From Shewanella woodyi ATCC 51908 (GTDB taxonomy: Bacteria; Pseudomonadota; Gammaproteobacteria; Enterobacterales; Shewanellaceae): a stretch of 64,000 nucleotides of DNA. A model generated the notes under the pieces. It was not told the origin of the DNA and did not search any database. It saw only the letters and a program-made list of their open reading frames with translations. The translations under genes were made by a program, and so were the position numbers. The first letter of the stretch is position 1; each line of letters begins with the position of its first letter. Location: positions 5,146,001 through 5,210,000 of the forward strand of contig NC_010506.1 of the NCBI RefSeq assembly GCF_000019525.1. Direction: 5' to 3'. Shown piece by piece: positions 44,115 to 54,177 of the stretch.

Positions 44115-44438
44115 TTAACTCTCACGATTAGTGGTGATATTCACTTTTTGGTGCTCCGCGACTAAGCTCGCAAGTTCATCCTGCTTCGCCGTGATTTGGG
44201 AACTGTCTAGAGCGAGTTGCTTTCCCAGTTCACGGGGCAGTTTCATCGGATACTGGCAGCTACCACACACCAATAAGTAATCTGGGGTAAAACGCCAAAT
44301 GGTAATAAAAAATAGCGAAGCGAGTTCGGTTTCTTTATACAAAACCCACTCTCGATTCACACCACAAAATGAGCAGTGACAACTTATTGGTGGTTCTATT
44401 GGCTCATATTTCTTATCCATGCCAGCAAGAAAAAACAT
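44115..44438 (-). CDS. Small zinc-ribbon-like protein
   Basis: 107 residues. CHCSFC near residue 20 and CGSC near 58 give four or five cysteines spaced for a zinc ribbon; between them is a hydrophobic stretch (LASLFFITIWRF). The C-terminal third is helical and charged. I do not recognise the family. ATG 44438 follows a good GGAGGGAAGGG site. It converges on the split epimerase-like gene with a 3-bp gap. Confidence 0.6.
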   Translation of the reverse strand: MFFLAGMDKKYEPIEPPISCHCSFCGVNREWVLYKETELASLFFITIWRFTPDYLLVCGSCQYPMKLPRELGKQLALDSSQITAKQDELASLVAEHQKVNITTNRES

Positions 44439-44778
44439 CCCTTCCCTCCATCTAATCTCTCTAATAGGACAGCTTATTGTGTATAGAGAGATATGAAAAG
44501 ACTTTAAATATCTAACTTACCAAGGAGCCTGGCAATCGATAAACCATCATAAAGATACAGTCTACCTCCTTAATTCGCCCTCTCATCATATTGCCCCTTT
44601 GGATTTTAGCTCTAGATAAAATGAGAAAAACTACGATTAATTTACCAATATTTATATTCCAATTGATAAATAAGCACTATTAACAAGCCAAATGTAAATA
44701 ACTTTAGATATTATAGGTAACATGCTTTAATGTGTTCTGTTACAAAAAAATATTAACATACCAAAATAGGGATAGTCC

Positions 44779-45666
44779 TTGTCATTACCTGAATTCAAAA
44801 TGACCCAACTACGCCACTTTATTTGGGTTGCAGAGTTAAAAGGCTTTCATGCTGCAGCAAAGAAAGCATGCCGAACTCAGCCTGCAATTTCATTATCAAT
44901 TCGAGAACTGGAAAACAAGTTAGACACAGCCCTTTTTGAAAAGGAGAATACCAAGAGTACAATATTAACTCCTTTCGGAAAATATTTTTTACCTAAAGCA
45001 AAAGAGCTTATTTTTCATCATGATAATCTAGCTCTTGATATGGAGTTAATGTGTGAGCATAAAACCGGGCATTTGCGCCTTGCTTCTGTTCCCTCTATTT
45101 CCAGTCGAATGTTACCCGACTTACTATCAAAATTTATTAATGATGTTCCAGAACTTCAGATAAGTTTGTACGATGATAATTCGGAGGCCGTGTTGAAAAA
45201 AATTGAAAAACAGCAAGTCGATATTGGTATATCTAGCTTACCCTATAAAAATGAGCATACTGATATTAGATTTACGCCAATATGGAAAGATCAACTCGGA
45301 GTTGTATGCCATAAAAACAATCCCCTTGTAAAAAAAACTGAGCTGCACTGGAGAGAACTGCGTAAGCTACAGTTGATTAGAAATGGAACTTCACGCCTAC
45401 TAGAAGACACGGAAGCAAAACCTTTACTAAATGACTCACAGTTATTCATCTCTACTATGATCTCATTAATTGCAATGCTAGAAGCTGGACTTGGGATCAC
45501 CACATTGCCTTGGTTCGCCTTCCCTGAGAATAACAAAAAACTACGATTTATCCCGCTTAAAACTCCTACTGTGATGCGTCAAACTGGGATCGTTCAGCTC
45601 AAAAATAAATCCTTATCTCCTGCAGCATCGGCTCTAAAAAACTTCATTATAAAAAACATAAATTAA
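44779..45666 (+). CDS. LysR-family transcriptional regulator
   Basis: 295 residues. The N-terminal helix-turn-helix (LRHFIWVAELKGFHAAAKKA then TQPAISLSIRELE) is followed by the periplasmic-binding-like effector domain (LRLASVPSISSRMLPDLL). The start is probably TTG 44779 with AGGGATAG upstream; ATG 44800 lacks a ribosome site. It precedes the large secreted-protein gene in the same orientation with a 412-bp gap, so control of that gene is possible. Confidence 0.85.
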   Translation: MSLPEFKMTQLRHFIWVAELKGFHAAAKKACRTQPAISLSIRELENKLDTALFEKENTKSTILTPFGKYFLPKAKELIFHHDNLALDMELMCEHKTGHLRLASVPSISSRMLPDLLSKFINDVPELQISLYDDNSEAVLKKIEKQQVDIGISSLPYKNEHTDIRFTPIWKDQLGVVCHKNNPLVKKTELHWRELRKLQLIRNGTSRLLEDTEAKPLLNDSQLFISTMISLIAMLEAGLGITTLPWFAFPENNKKLRFIPLKTPTVMRQTGIVQLKNKSLSPAASALKNFIIKNIN

Positions 45667-46078
45667 TAATCTTCCTTGCATAAAATTAATACCTTAAAAA
45701 TACTAACTTATAATAAAGTATAATATATATTTGATAGTATAATTACGTTCTTACGCCAGTTAAAAACCACATTTATTAAATTCAAACCTCATATTACCCA
45801 CACTGTTTGATGAGTAAAACTTATTCAACAATAAGTTTATCTTCAACCAGTCACTATTTACCATTAATAACAACCACCTATAACAAAAGTATCTTTATTT
45901 AAAAATATAACCACTCTATATCAATAAATAAAATAAGAGAGTAGTGTAATTAACAGCAAGCTTGCATCTTCATCATTATATTTATTTAAAACACTGTTTT
46001 CCGGTGGGGTTAATTGTCACATATACCCGTTACCACTCGGTAAAATATCCAGTTTACATTTAGAATAAGGGTTTATAG
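45667..46078. other. 412-bp AT-rich intergenic region
   Basis: Very AT-rich with many ATA/TTA runs, upstream of the secreted-protein gene. No clear promoter hexamers, repeat or gene found. The start codon at its end is preceded by AAGG. Confidence 0.4.
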
Positions 46079-48286
46079 ATGTTTATACTTTCAAAAAAAA
46101 TGAAACTATCTCTGGTAGCCATATCGATATTAAATATTCAGAGTGCTTGGGCAAATTCCTATATGCCTCTTGATAGTAACCTTCAAGAAAGTGACTTGAA
46201 AAATATAATTAAAACACTAAACACAAAAGAAGCAGACTCAAACTACAAACTGCTATCCCTTACACAAGATATAGAGTTTAACTTTGGAGAGATCACCGAA
46301 GAGGGATATCAGAATGCTAAGGCTATATATCACGATGGAAAAATCACGATAAATCCTAATAGAATTAATGATAAAACAGATCTACGCTCAGTAATCATTC
46401 ATGAAAGTGTACATGCTTTACATCCTGAGCTAACAGAAAACGAAGTTGATATTTTTGCGACAAACTACGCGTTACAAAATAATACCATTTATCACCATCA
46501 ATACTCGGTAGATCCCATCACTGGCGATGCATTTCGACCGAGTATTCCAAATCCATTTCAAAATAACTTAATTAGGGGGCTCTGTCGTGCTGGTGCAGGT
46601 ACAGCATTAAGCGCCGCAGGATCATTTGGCCTCATCGGCTTGGGGCAGGATGTTTATAACCATGTCATTGGAGGTTCATCATTAAGTCAGGAGCTATTTA
46701 ATGCCGCTCAGGGAACTGCTGTACCATTAGCTTGGGCCTTTTTCGATTACACTTTACAAAGAGCCCAGTGGACTCATGGATTCCCAGGTAGCCATGCTGG
46801 TGATGGTCAAAGAATCAACGATGCTCTTCGAGCGATGCCCAGAGTCGGCAACATACTTGCAGATACACTGAACTTAGGCCACTTAACCCAAAGAACCTTA
46901 AGAGAAGAGCTAGGCCTATTGATGTTTGTCGGTGCCATTGGCACCAATGCCATGATTCAAAAAGTAGCAGATGCAAATAACGCCTCAGCAGCGGCTTGGC
47001 CATTGAAAGTCGCTGATACCGCTATATGGGGTGGACTAAATGGCATGGTCGGTGAATTTGCTCGCTATGCTGACGGCGGCACTTACATCTCACTGCCGAC
47101 TTCGCATCCAGGCTCTCTTATGCCCTACTTAGGTGGACAAAAATGGGCGTTACTATCTAGCTCTATTAACTGTGGTTTGGGGGCATATTTAGGCAACCAA
47201 GCTTATGGTTCCTATGCTAAATGGCATCCAGTACCTGCAAATGCCACGACTTCCGAATACGCGAGCAGTTCATATGGTGCAGCAGCCGCGTATATGGGGA
47301 CTTGGATAGCAACAGATGGTTTATTCAAATACTTCCAATATGCCACAGCCGCAGGTGTTGCAGGCTTCAAAGATGTCGATTGGAATCAAGTTAGGTTGGA
47401 CGGTATTGAAAGAATTACCACAGCCTTCAGCAGCCAATACGCAGCAGAAAATATTCCAGAAGATCTCGAGTTAGGTTCAATACCAGAAGTATCAACACAT
47501 ATGCGTCGCCGTAGAGACGCGACTCTCAATGCACGTACCGCAAGAACAAGAAGAATGTTCGATGAACTAAAGATCACCAAAAGCGAAGCTATTGCCGCAT
47601 GGGAACGGGTGATTCAACCACCACTGACGCTAAACAACTTCCAGAAAGTCGATATGGTAAGGCTTAAGCAAGATACGGCGTTCAAAAAAGATCTAAATGG
47701 TTTCAACCCTTCCGTTATCCTAGGGAGCAACCCTACACTCAACACGCTTAAAAATAAGGAGTTGGCTCATATAACAAAAGAAGTTGCAACGATTTCAAAT
47801 GTGATCACACGTAATGACTACACCGATTGGAGACAGTGGTGGAACTACAGCTCTTGGGCACATGGTTGCATAAAAGATGGTGTCATTGAATACGGCCAGT
47901 GGTTATCGGATGGCGGTAATATTGATGCCCGTGATTGTGGCTTCGCTACCTATGGAAACGGTATCAACCAAGCGATACGCTTCAATGATGGTTCTGTAGC
48001 AATAGGGATCAATGGTAGAACGATTAACTCACTCGAAAACTGGACCATTGGGGCTGTTGGCGGCACAGATTGGAGTGGATATAACGGTTATGCCTTCTTC
48101 GATCCTCAAGGACGACCTGCAGCAATGGCCATTAGTAATACAAATTGGGCCGCTTACGGTGCTGGTTTCAGTTTCATCTACAAAAATGGCAAGTGGGAAT
48201 CTAGAGCTCAGGACAATTGGATCGGAGAGTTTTCAAATAGTAACTCACTTGATTCAAATGCATTTCGTTTTAGGTTCCCTCAATAA
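46079..48286 (+). CDS. Large secreted protein of unknown family with an HExxH motif
   Basis: 735 residues with a signal peptide (cleavage near SAWA). Near residue 118, IIHESVHALHPELTENEVD offers HExxH plus Glu/Asp 9-12 residues on, as in zinc peptidases. Residues about 165-400 are Gly/Ala-rich with hydrophobic stretches (AGAGTALSAAGSFGLIGLG, FVGAIGTNAMIQ). A basic stretch (MRRRRDAT, RTARTRR) follows near 475-495 and could be a processing site. The C-terminal 200 residues are Gly-, Trp- and Asn-rich with short beta repeats, and three of the four cysteines lie outside the HExxH domain. I do not recognise the whole protein; a secreted protease-toxin is a guess. A terminator follows. Confidence 0.7.
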   Translation: MFILSKKMKLSLVAISILNIQSAWANSYMPLDSNLQESDLKNIIKTLNTKEADSNYKLLSLTQDIEFNFGEITEEGYQNAKAIYHDGKITINPNRINDKTDLRSVIIHESVHALHPELTENEVDIFATNYALQNNTIYHHQYSVDPITGDAFRPSIPNPFQNNLIRGLCRAGAGTALSAAGSFGLIGLGQDVYNHVIGGSSLSQELFNAAQGTAVPLAWAFFDYTLQRAQWTHGFPGSHAGDGQRINDALRAMPRVGNILADTLNLGHLTQRTLREELGLLMFVGAIGTNAMIQKVADANNASAAAWPLKVADTAIWGGLNGMVGEFARYADGGTYISLPTSHPGSLMPYLGGQKWALLSSSINCGLGAYLGNQAYGSYAKWHPVPANATTSEYASSSYGAAAAYMGTWIATDGLFKYFQYATAAGVAGFKDVDWNQVRLDGIERITTAFSSQYAAENIPEDLELGSIPEVSTHMRRRRDATLNARTARTRRMFDELKITKSEAIAAWERVIQPPLTLNNFQKVDMVRLKQDTAFKKDLNGFNPSVILGSNPTLNTLKNKELAHITKEVATISNVITRNDYTDWRQWWNYSSWAHGCIKDGVIEYGQWLSDGGNIDARDCGFATYGNGINQAIRFNDGSVAIGINGRTINSLENWTIGAVGGTDWSGYNGYAFFDPQGRPAAMAISNTNWAAYGAGFSFIYKNGKWESRAQDNWIGEFSNSNSLDSNAFRFRFPQ

Positions 48287-48317
48287 CCTTAAGCTGAATA
48301 CTTAGTAAAACAATTTA

Positions 48318-48342
48318 TAGAGAGGCTCTACGAGCCTCTCTA
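48318..48342 (+). terminator. Hairpin after the secreted-protein gene
   Basis: TAGAGAGGCTC and GAGCCTCTCTA form a perfect 11-bp stem 32 bp past the stop; the T tract is short. Confidence 0.65.
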
Positions 48343-48431
48343 CTTATCTCTCAATGACCTATCATCTCCAAGCTAGAGAGCACAAAAATTCGATTGAACG
48401 CGTTGATAACTCCCACCTGCTAACTTACTAG

Positions 48432-48836
48432 TTACTGTACCCAGTGGATAATCTCGTTAGCACCTTTTACTGCAAACTGCCTTTTAATTAAACTTCCTGA
48501 TGAATCGAAAAGTAGCAGCTCGGCGGGGCCCGCTCGATGAGTAGCGATCAACTGCTCTCCTTCTGGAGTGCCCACTCGGGCGAGAAGAAGGTGAACATTT
48601 TCACCAAGATGCACTCGAGCTTCATTCATCTGCTCTGTCTGAGTATGGCTCACAGCCAGATTAGGATCATAGACAAACACCAAGGCTGGCTTGCCAGTAC
48701 CTATCTCTTCGTGGGTGGCTTTAAACCCCTTTGGCATCATCATTAGCAGCCCTAAAAAAAGCACCACTATGGATAGGACGACACCAAAAGCGATCCAAGG
48801 CTTTTTACGACTCGAGTTTGAACTAAGGTTATCCAT
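48432..48836 (-). CDS. Membrane-anchored thioredoxin-like protein without Cys pair
   Basis: 134 residues. One N-terminal membrane helix (about 13-34) precedes a small domain with the order of a thioredoxin fold (PALVFVYDPN, VHLLLARVGTPEG, PAELLLFDSSG) but with no CxxC motif, so it is unlikely to be a redox enzyme. Unknown function. Single gene. Confidence 0.55.
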   Translation of the reverse strand: MDNLSSNSSRKKPWIAFGVVLSIVVLFLGLLMMMPKGFKATHEEIGTGKPALVFVYDPNLAVSHTQTEQMNEARVHLGENVHLLLARVGTPEGEQLIATHRAGPAELLLFDSSGSLIKRQFAVKGANEIIHWVQ

Positions 48837-49181
48837 GACGACACAGCCCTTTTTACTGTTAAATGACGTAATCTAGCCAGTAATTATAATCAAGATACCT
48901 GAGGCTAATATTAAATCCTTCAACATAAAGCAGCCGATACCAATATTAACGAAGAACAAAAGTGTACATTATGCTTTTTTCTCTTTTGTCATAGCTCTTT
49001 AGGCTCTGCTTCGCTACTTCTAAAGTCTAAAAATCTGCTAGATGAAGAAAAAGATAATATTCAGCGCAATAAGCAACGCCTATAACGCGAGCTTGGCAAA
49101 ACAACTAGATTTGCAACATTGATCACACCAGTAGAAGCGCTATACAATGCAGCAAAATTTATGTGTTGCTAATGATTTAAG
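48837..49181. other. 345-bp intergenic region, no gene seen
   Basis: Separates the thioredoxin-like gene and the SulP gene, which diverge. It must hold both promoters; I see no convincing operator. Confidence 0.35.
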
Positions 49182-50858
49182 GTGGTACTCGCTTTGCTTA
49201 ACCAACGCTTTCAAGATGTCAGTCTTAAAGGGGATATATTTGGTGGTGTCACTACCGCCATTATTTCATTACCACTGGCGCTCGCCTTTGGTGTGGCATC
49301 TGGAGCGGGTGCAGAAGCGGGGTTATGGGGCGCCATTTTAGTTGGTTTTTTCGCCTCATTATTTGGCGGTTCTTCGACACTCATTTCAGAACCGACTGGC
49401 CCTATGACTGTGATCATGACGGCCATTTTGACCACCATGGTGGCCAAATATCCAGAATCTGGTGTCGCCATCTCATTCACTATTGTGATGATGGCAGGGG
49501 CATTCCAATTTTTACTGGGCATGCTCAAATTAGGTAAATACGTCACACTGATGCCCTATAGTGTGGTATCTGGTTTTATGTCAGGCATTGGCATCATTTT
49601 AATCATCTTACAGTTGTCACCGCTTTTAGGTCATGCTGCGCCTGCAGGTGGGGTGATGGGCACACTTAGCGCACTACCAGAAACCTTACTCAACCTTGAC
49701 TTTAAAGAGCTTTTCTTAGGAATATTAACCTTAGTCACCCTGTTTTTATTTCCGCAAAAATACCGCAAATACGTGCCAGCGCAGCTGGTAGCATTAATAA
49801 GTGTGACGTTATTGTCAGTCATCATTTTTGAGAGTGACAGCATCCGCCGAATTGGCGAAATTCCAGCAGGCCTCCCCTCTTTAGTTATCCCACATATTAA
49901 TAGTGAAATTTTCACAACCATGATTATCGACGCCATAGTGCTCGGCACATTGGGTTGTATTGATACCTTGCTTACTGCCGTGATTGGTGACTCATTAACA
50001 CGTAAAGAGCACGACTCAGATACCGAGCTACGCGGTCAAGGCTTAGCAAACATGTTAGCAGGTTTGTTTGGCGCGCTACCTGGTGCAGGTGCCACCATGG
50101 GAACAGTCACTAACATCCAAGTGGGGGCGCGATCGCCAGTCTCAGGCATCACTCGCGCACTCGTACTGGCCTTAGTGGTATTAGTGGCCGGTGGATTAAC
50201 CGAACCCATTCCAATGGCAGTTCTGGCTGGTATTGCTATGTATGTAGGCTTTAATATTTTGGATTGGAGTTTTATTCAACGCGCTCATAAAGTCAGTGTT
50301 GCTGGCATGGCAATCATGTATGGCGTCATGCTGCTTACGGTATTTGTCGACCTGATTGTCGCAGTGGGTTTAGGGGTGTTTATTTCAAACATCATTATTA
50401 TTGAACGTCTTAGCCGCGAACAAGCTCGTCAAGTCAAAGCCATCAGCGATGCAGACCAAGACACAGTACCACTGACCCAAAGTGAGAGCGATCTACTGGA
50501 TCAAGCTAAAGGCAAAGTGCTGTTCTTTTACTTGTCTGGCCCCATGATTTTCAGTGTTTCAAAAGCGATATCTCGTCAGCATAATAGCATCAGTGAATAT
50601 GAGGCGATGATTTTAGATTTAACAGACGTGCCTATGATAGATGTCACGGTGGGCTTAGCATTAGAAAATGCCATCAAAGATGCACAAGACACAAATTGTG
50701 AAGTATTTTTATTGTGTCCAAACCAACAAACGCAAAAGCAGTTAAATAAATTCCATGTGATTGACTCGCTACCACAGCAGAACATCTTCTTATTCCGCTA
50801 TGAAGCATTACAAGCTGCACTTAACCACGTGGGGCCGAGTCAACAACCTCAGTCCTAA
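49182..50858 (+). CDS. SulP/SLC26-family anion transporter with STAS domain
   Basis: 558 residues. Ten or more membrane helices start with the family pattern DIFGGVTTAIISLPLALAFG and include SEPTGPMTV; the C-terminal 120 residues form a STAS domain (MILDLTDVPMIDVT). SulP proteins carry sulfate, bicarbonate or dicarboxylates; the substrate is not clear here. The start is uncertain: GTG 49182 overlaps the AAGG site, and TTG 49194 is a reasonable alternative. Confidence 0.88.
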   Translation: MVLALLNQRFQDVSLKGDIFGGVTTAIISLPLALAFGVASGAGAEAGLWGAILVGFFASLFGGSSTLISEPTGPMTVIMTAILTTMVAKYPESGVAISFTIVMMAGAFQFLLGMLKLGKYVTLMPYSVVSGFMSGIGIILIILQLSPLLGHAAPAGGVMGTLSALPETLLNLDFKELFLGILTLVTLFLFPQKYRKYVPAQLVALISVTLLSVIIFESDSIRRIGEIPAGLPSLVIPHINSEIFTTMIIDAIVLGTLGCIDTLLTAVIGDSLTRKEHDSDTELRGQGLANMLAGLFGALPGAGATMGTVTNIQVGARSPVSGITRALVLALVVLVAGGLTEPIPMAVLAGIAMYVGFNILDWSFIQRAHKVSVAGMAIMYGVMLLTVFVDLIVAVGLGVFISNIIIIERLSREQARQVKAISDADQDTVPLTQSESDLLDQAKGKVLFFYLSGPMIFSVSKAISRQHNSISEYEAMILDLTDVPMIDVTVGLALENAIKDAQDTNCEVFLLCPNQQTQKQLNKFHVIDSLPQQNIFLFRYEALQAALNHVGPSQQPQS

Positions 50859-50886
50859 GAAAATAATACAGACCAATTTCGCGATT

Positions 50887-50921
50887 AAAAAAGCCCCGAC
50901 ACCTTGAGATATCGGGGCTTT
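50887..50921. terminator. Bidirectional terminator
   Basis: AAAAAAGCCCCGA and TCGGGGCTTT flank a 12-base loop between the convergent SulP and LodB-like genes, with T runs in both directions. Confidence 0.88.
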
Positions 50922-50922
50922 A

Positions 50923-50939
50923 TACCAATCACTATAAAG
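50923..50939. repeat. Solo MITE-1 end at the LodB-like stop
   Basis: TACCAATCACTATAAAG differs from the MITE-1 end at one or two positions. The TAG stop of the LodB-like gene (50932-50934) lies inside it and the terminator follows directly. Confidence 0.45.
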
Positions 50940-52050
50940 GTAAATGCTGACGGTTAAGCCAAAAGTGCGCATTACTCCAGCGATTTTCAAGGTGATAAAC
51001 ATGGCTGCGATTACGTTGATAATCGCCATACTGGCTCTTTACCTGCTGTGAAAACCTTAACTGGCTATTTTCCCTATTTTCAAACCAGCTCAACACCTTT
51101 TCACCTGCCTGCAGCCCGTGACTAAGCCCCTTATATATCCCCTGAGCCGCAATCGGATCAAAACTCGCAACCGCATCACCAATCGCCATCCAATTACAGC
51201 CCTCTGCTGCTGGTAGAACACCAGAGCGAATACAATAAGTGTGATAAGTGGATTGCTCTAGATCCAGCTTGGCAAGGCTAGGCCCTATGAGCGTGGTGCT
51301 TTGCAGTAGATCATTAAATCCCTGAAACTCAGCTTCTCTAAGAGTGGCGAGATGCTTTTTCTCGGTCACGACCATGCTCACCACTTTTTCCGCTGGCAGG
51401 AGTGCGTGATAGCACCAGCCGTGCTCAAAGGCCTCTAACTGGATCTGTTTCGAGCCTCTACCATGGGCTAAAGTAGAAAAACGTACGGTGGCAAAAAGCT
51501 CATCATCGACAGATTTATTAATATCCAACTTCCCAGCAAAACTGGCAGTTGACCCAGTGGCATCGATAACAAACCTCGCCTGAACATTACACTCTTTATC
51601 TTCCGACTTTTTAACTAAACGTAGAATGAATCCTTCCGACTCATCACTATGTTTTTGCGCATCGATAAAGCGCGTAGACCAAGATATTTGAGCACCACAT
51701 AACTCAGCCCTATCGGCTAACATTTTATCAAAAGCTTGACGATTGAGGCGCCAAGCCGGTCCCTGAGGATTGACAATAAAATCATTATAGCCAGGTGTAT
51801 CACGCCCCCAAACCGAGGCGTACCCAGGACAAGTCTGATGGCCACCACGATAAAACTCCTTAGCAACCCCTAGCTGTTTTAATAGCAGCACAGTCTCAGG
51901 AGGACAGTTTTCACCGACTCTAACTTCCCCTTTATTCTGCCTATCTACCAGCAGGACCGATGCATTAGTCTTAGTTCGAATAGCGATGGCCGCCGCCAAA
52001 CCAGCGGGGCCACCTCCCAAGATAACCACATCATATTTTGTATTTATCAT
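50932..52050 (-). CDS. LodB-like FAD-dependent oxidoreductase (tryptophan-halogenase fold)
   Basis: 372 residues. The FAD-binding ILGGGPAGLAAAIAI starts at residue 10, CPPETVLLLKQLG follows as in LodB/halogenase relatives, and the second FAD motif GDAVASFDPIAAQGIYKGL lies near 285. In Marinomonas mediterranea the LodB flavoprotein is required to form the tryptophylquinone cofactor in LodA; the same role is likely here because the LodA-like gene is 13 bp upstream. The frame is open 41 codons further, but ATG 52050 starts right before the Rossmann fold and after the LodA-like stop. Confidence 0.85.
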   Translation of the reverse strand: MINTKYDVVILGGGPAGLAAAIAIRTKTNASVLLVDRQNKGEVRVGENCPPETVLLLKQLGVAKEFYRGGHQTCPGYASVWGRDTPGYNDFIVNPQGPAWRLNRQAFDKMLADRAELCGAQISWSTRFIDAQKHSDESEGFILRLVKKSEDKECNVQARFVIDATGSTASFAGKLDINKSVDDELFATVRFSTLAHGRGSKQIQLEAFEHGWCYHALLPAEKVVSMVVTEKKHLATLREAEFQGFNDLLQSTTLIGPSLAKLDLEQSTYHTYCIRSGVLPAAEGCNWMAIGDAVASFDPIAAQGIYKGLSHGLQAGEKVLSWFENRENSQLRFSQQVKSQYGDYQRNRSHVYHLENRWSNAHFWLNRQHLPL

Positions 52051-52063
52051 GAGGCTACCAGCT

Positions 52064-54166
52064 CTATTTATGTGAACACTTTCGCTTTGCTTTTGGTTGA
52101 TTAGCATTAAATGGCCATGCTGGTACCGGATCCGTTGCATCACCAGATCTGCTAAGTTGGCTCTGCACTTCAAGGTAGAGCTCAGAAGAGAACTTTTGTG
52201 TACCTATCTCCACGTTAGAGCCCTGAATAATGAAGCCTATCTTATGCCAGTCATTAACTGACTGTAATGGATCTTGAAAGGTGGCTGCCGCGGCAGGGTT
52301 TATCGCGTAGGTTCCCGGTCCTCGAATAGACCACTGCTGTTTCGGCAGTACATTATTAAACACCTCCTCTGCAACATAGACCGCATCAGGACGCTGTGCA
52401 GGCCATGACCAGTACAAGGTCGATTCTGCGCCGTTGCTTTTATTCACCCCATCGGTATTAATTGCTGTGGCGTGAATAGAGCAAGAGTTGTAATCCGTCT
52501 GCCAAGGGGTTGCCATGAACTTAGAGATATCACCTGGTTGCAGCCCATCTCTCATGTCGTGCAGAGGGATCCAGCCACTAGTGAGATAGGGGATATCTTT
52601 CTGTAGATTGTTATACCCTAATACTGCAGCATCATGTTTGATTCGAAATGGTCCAGAACCTGACTCTTTCCAATCCTGAATATAGATCTCCCTATCCATA
52701 ATGGTATAGCTCACCTCAATACCCGGCACGTAGCGACCACCAAGACAGTTTGCCATTGACGCCATATCAATTCGCTCACCGGCAGAGAGCTTACTCTCGT
52801 CCCCTTTAGTGAACTGGCCTTTACTCCACTGCTCCAACATAAAGTACTGAGTTTTAGTGACCGTCATAAAGGACGTCCCTGCGGCACCTAAAGATAGAGG
52901 CATCAATGGGGCACCTATATTTGTTTCATCCTTATTGGGGTTCCTCACAAAATTGAGCGCCGCCATAATGGTTTCATTTGGGTCGTTCTGCTCTGTAATA
53001 TTCATGACAGCACTGTGAGCATGCAATGCCATAGGTGGCAAGTTAGCAGTCCAACGCTGCAGATCGCAGGCGATAAAAATAGGTTTAATATCTTCGGCAA
53101 AGTTTGGCTTGTAACTCTCTTTATAACTGCCTTCTGACTCACCACTTTTTTTGCAGTAGAGGTTATCTTGTAAGCTTAAATCTCTCACAAACATGTCATA
53201 AACATCATCCCACACTGAGACAACATTACGTATCTGCGGCGCATAAGCGGGATCCCCACAGACTACCCAGGCACCGAACGCCTCTTCGGTGCTACCATCA
53301 TCAAAGACAAGCGTGACATTAACGGGACCGTCGGCGGCAGAATCAAACCAGCCAACATTATTAAGATCGCCAGTCATCTGTATCGGCACACCATACTCAT
53401 CATATTGGCCCACTGCATTACCTGTACTAGGCAAAACCAGCAAACGCCCCTGATCATCGGTGAGCATCTCACCTAAGGTATTTAATGGACCATTAGGCTC
53501 ATAAAGCTCATCATTATAATCTTCAGGAAAGCGGATCGGATAATTAGGTAGCGGCTCTATCTGGGCACAGCCTTTGACACACGAAGCTTTTGTGCAGCGA
53601 CTAAAACTGGCCGTTTCATTGCTTGAGGCACGAATAGCCCTTGGTCCGGCATCAATCATCAAGACATTAAGTCGTGAAGGGTCATCTATCTCCCCATGCA
53701 CTTCAGGGTTACGCAACTGCGGAACTTTGCCATCGGCATAAGCCTTAATTCCCTTGTTATTAACCACGTTATAGACCGCAGCCTTTTTATTGGCTAGGTG
53801 ACTTGACCAGACTAGGTCTGTCACTGTGCGGCCATCAGGTAACTTGGTACCGATAGTTACCTCAATATCAGCCCCTTTACTGTCTTTAAGGCCGTTGTTA
53901 TCGGGGTAAGTGGCCTCACTCTGTTTTTCGTAGGCATAGATACGAAAACGGGCAGCTTGCTTCTTTAAGTTACCGTCTTCATCACGCAGATCTTTACTGG
54001 TGATAGGCGTGTTATCAGTTCCCTCTTTAATAGGAAGACCACCGGTTACATTGCTCTCCTTTTGAGGCAGTCCAGCACTGGTTTCGGGCGAAAGAATATA
54101 CTCCTCACTGGTACCAAAGCGAGCAAAATTAACGGTTGGGTGTACCCTAAATACGATATTGTTCAT
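52064..54166 (-). CDS. LodA/GoxA-like cysteine-tryptophylquinone oxidase
   Basis: 700 residues with the LodA family landmarks: RVHPTVNFARFG at the N-terminus, DAGPRAI, TKTQYFMLEQWSKGQF, then Cys474 in MANCLGGRYVPGIEVSY and Trp555 in ATPWQTDYNSC, the two residues expected to crosslink into the CTQ cofactor. Known members oxidise the amino group of lysine or glycine, releasing hydrogen peroxide; the substrate here is unknown. There is no signal peptide, as in LodA itself. GGGAGG precedes the ATG. Flanked in one operon by a ferritin-like gene (11-bp gap) and the LodB-like gene. Confidence 0.9.
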   Translation of the reverse strand: MNNIVFRVHPTVNFARFGTSEEYILSPETSAGLPQKESNVTGGLPIKEGTDNTPITSKDLRDEDGNLKKQAARFRIYAYEKQSEATYPDNNGLKDSKGADIEVTIGTKLPDGRTVTDLVWSSHLANKKAAVYNVVNNKGIKAYADGKVPQLRNPEVHGEIDDPSRLNVLMIDAGPRAIRASSNETASFSRCTKASCVKGCAQIEPLPNYPIRFPEDYNDELYEPNGPLNTLGEMLTDDQGRLLVLPSTGNAVGQYDEYGVPIQMTGDLNNVGWFDSAADGPVNVTLVFDDGSTEEAFGAWVVCGDPAYAPQIRNVVSVWDDVYDMFVRDLSLQDNLYCKKSGESEGSYKESYKPNFAEDIKPIFIACDLQRWTANLPPMALHAHSAVMNITEQNDPNETIMAALNFVRNPNKDETNIGAPLMPLSLGAAGTSFMTVTKTQYFMLEQWSKGQFTKGDESKLSAGERIDMASMANCLGGRYVPGIEVSYTIMDREIYIQDWKESGSGPFRIKHDAAVLGYNNLQKDIPYLTSGWIPLHDMRDGLQPGDISKFMATPWQTDYNSCSIHATAINTDGVNKSNGAESTLYWSWPAQRPDAVYVAEEVFNNVLPKQQWSIRGPGTYAINPAAAATFQDPLQSVNDWHKIGFIIQGSNVEIGTQKFSSELYLEVQSQLSRSGDATDPVPAWPFNANQPKAKRKCSHK

Positions 54167-54177
54167 TGCAGCCTCCC

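Noticed and set aside
48012..48305. 97-codon plus-strand frame near the end of the secreted-protein gene
   Set aside because: Overlaps the main frame fully, has no ribosome site and an unlikely composition.
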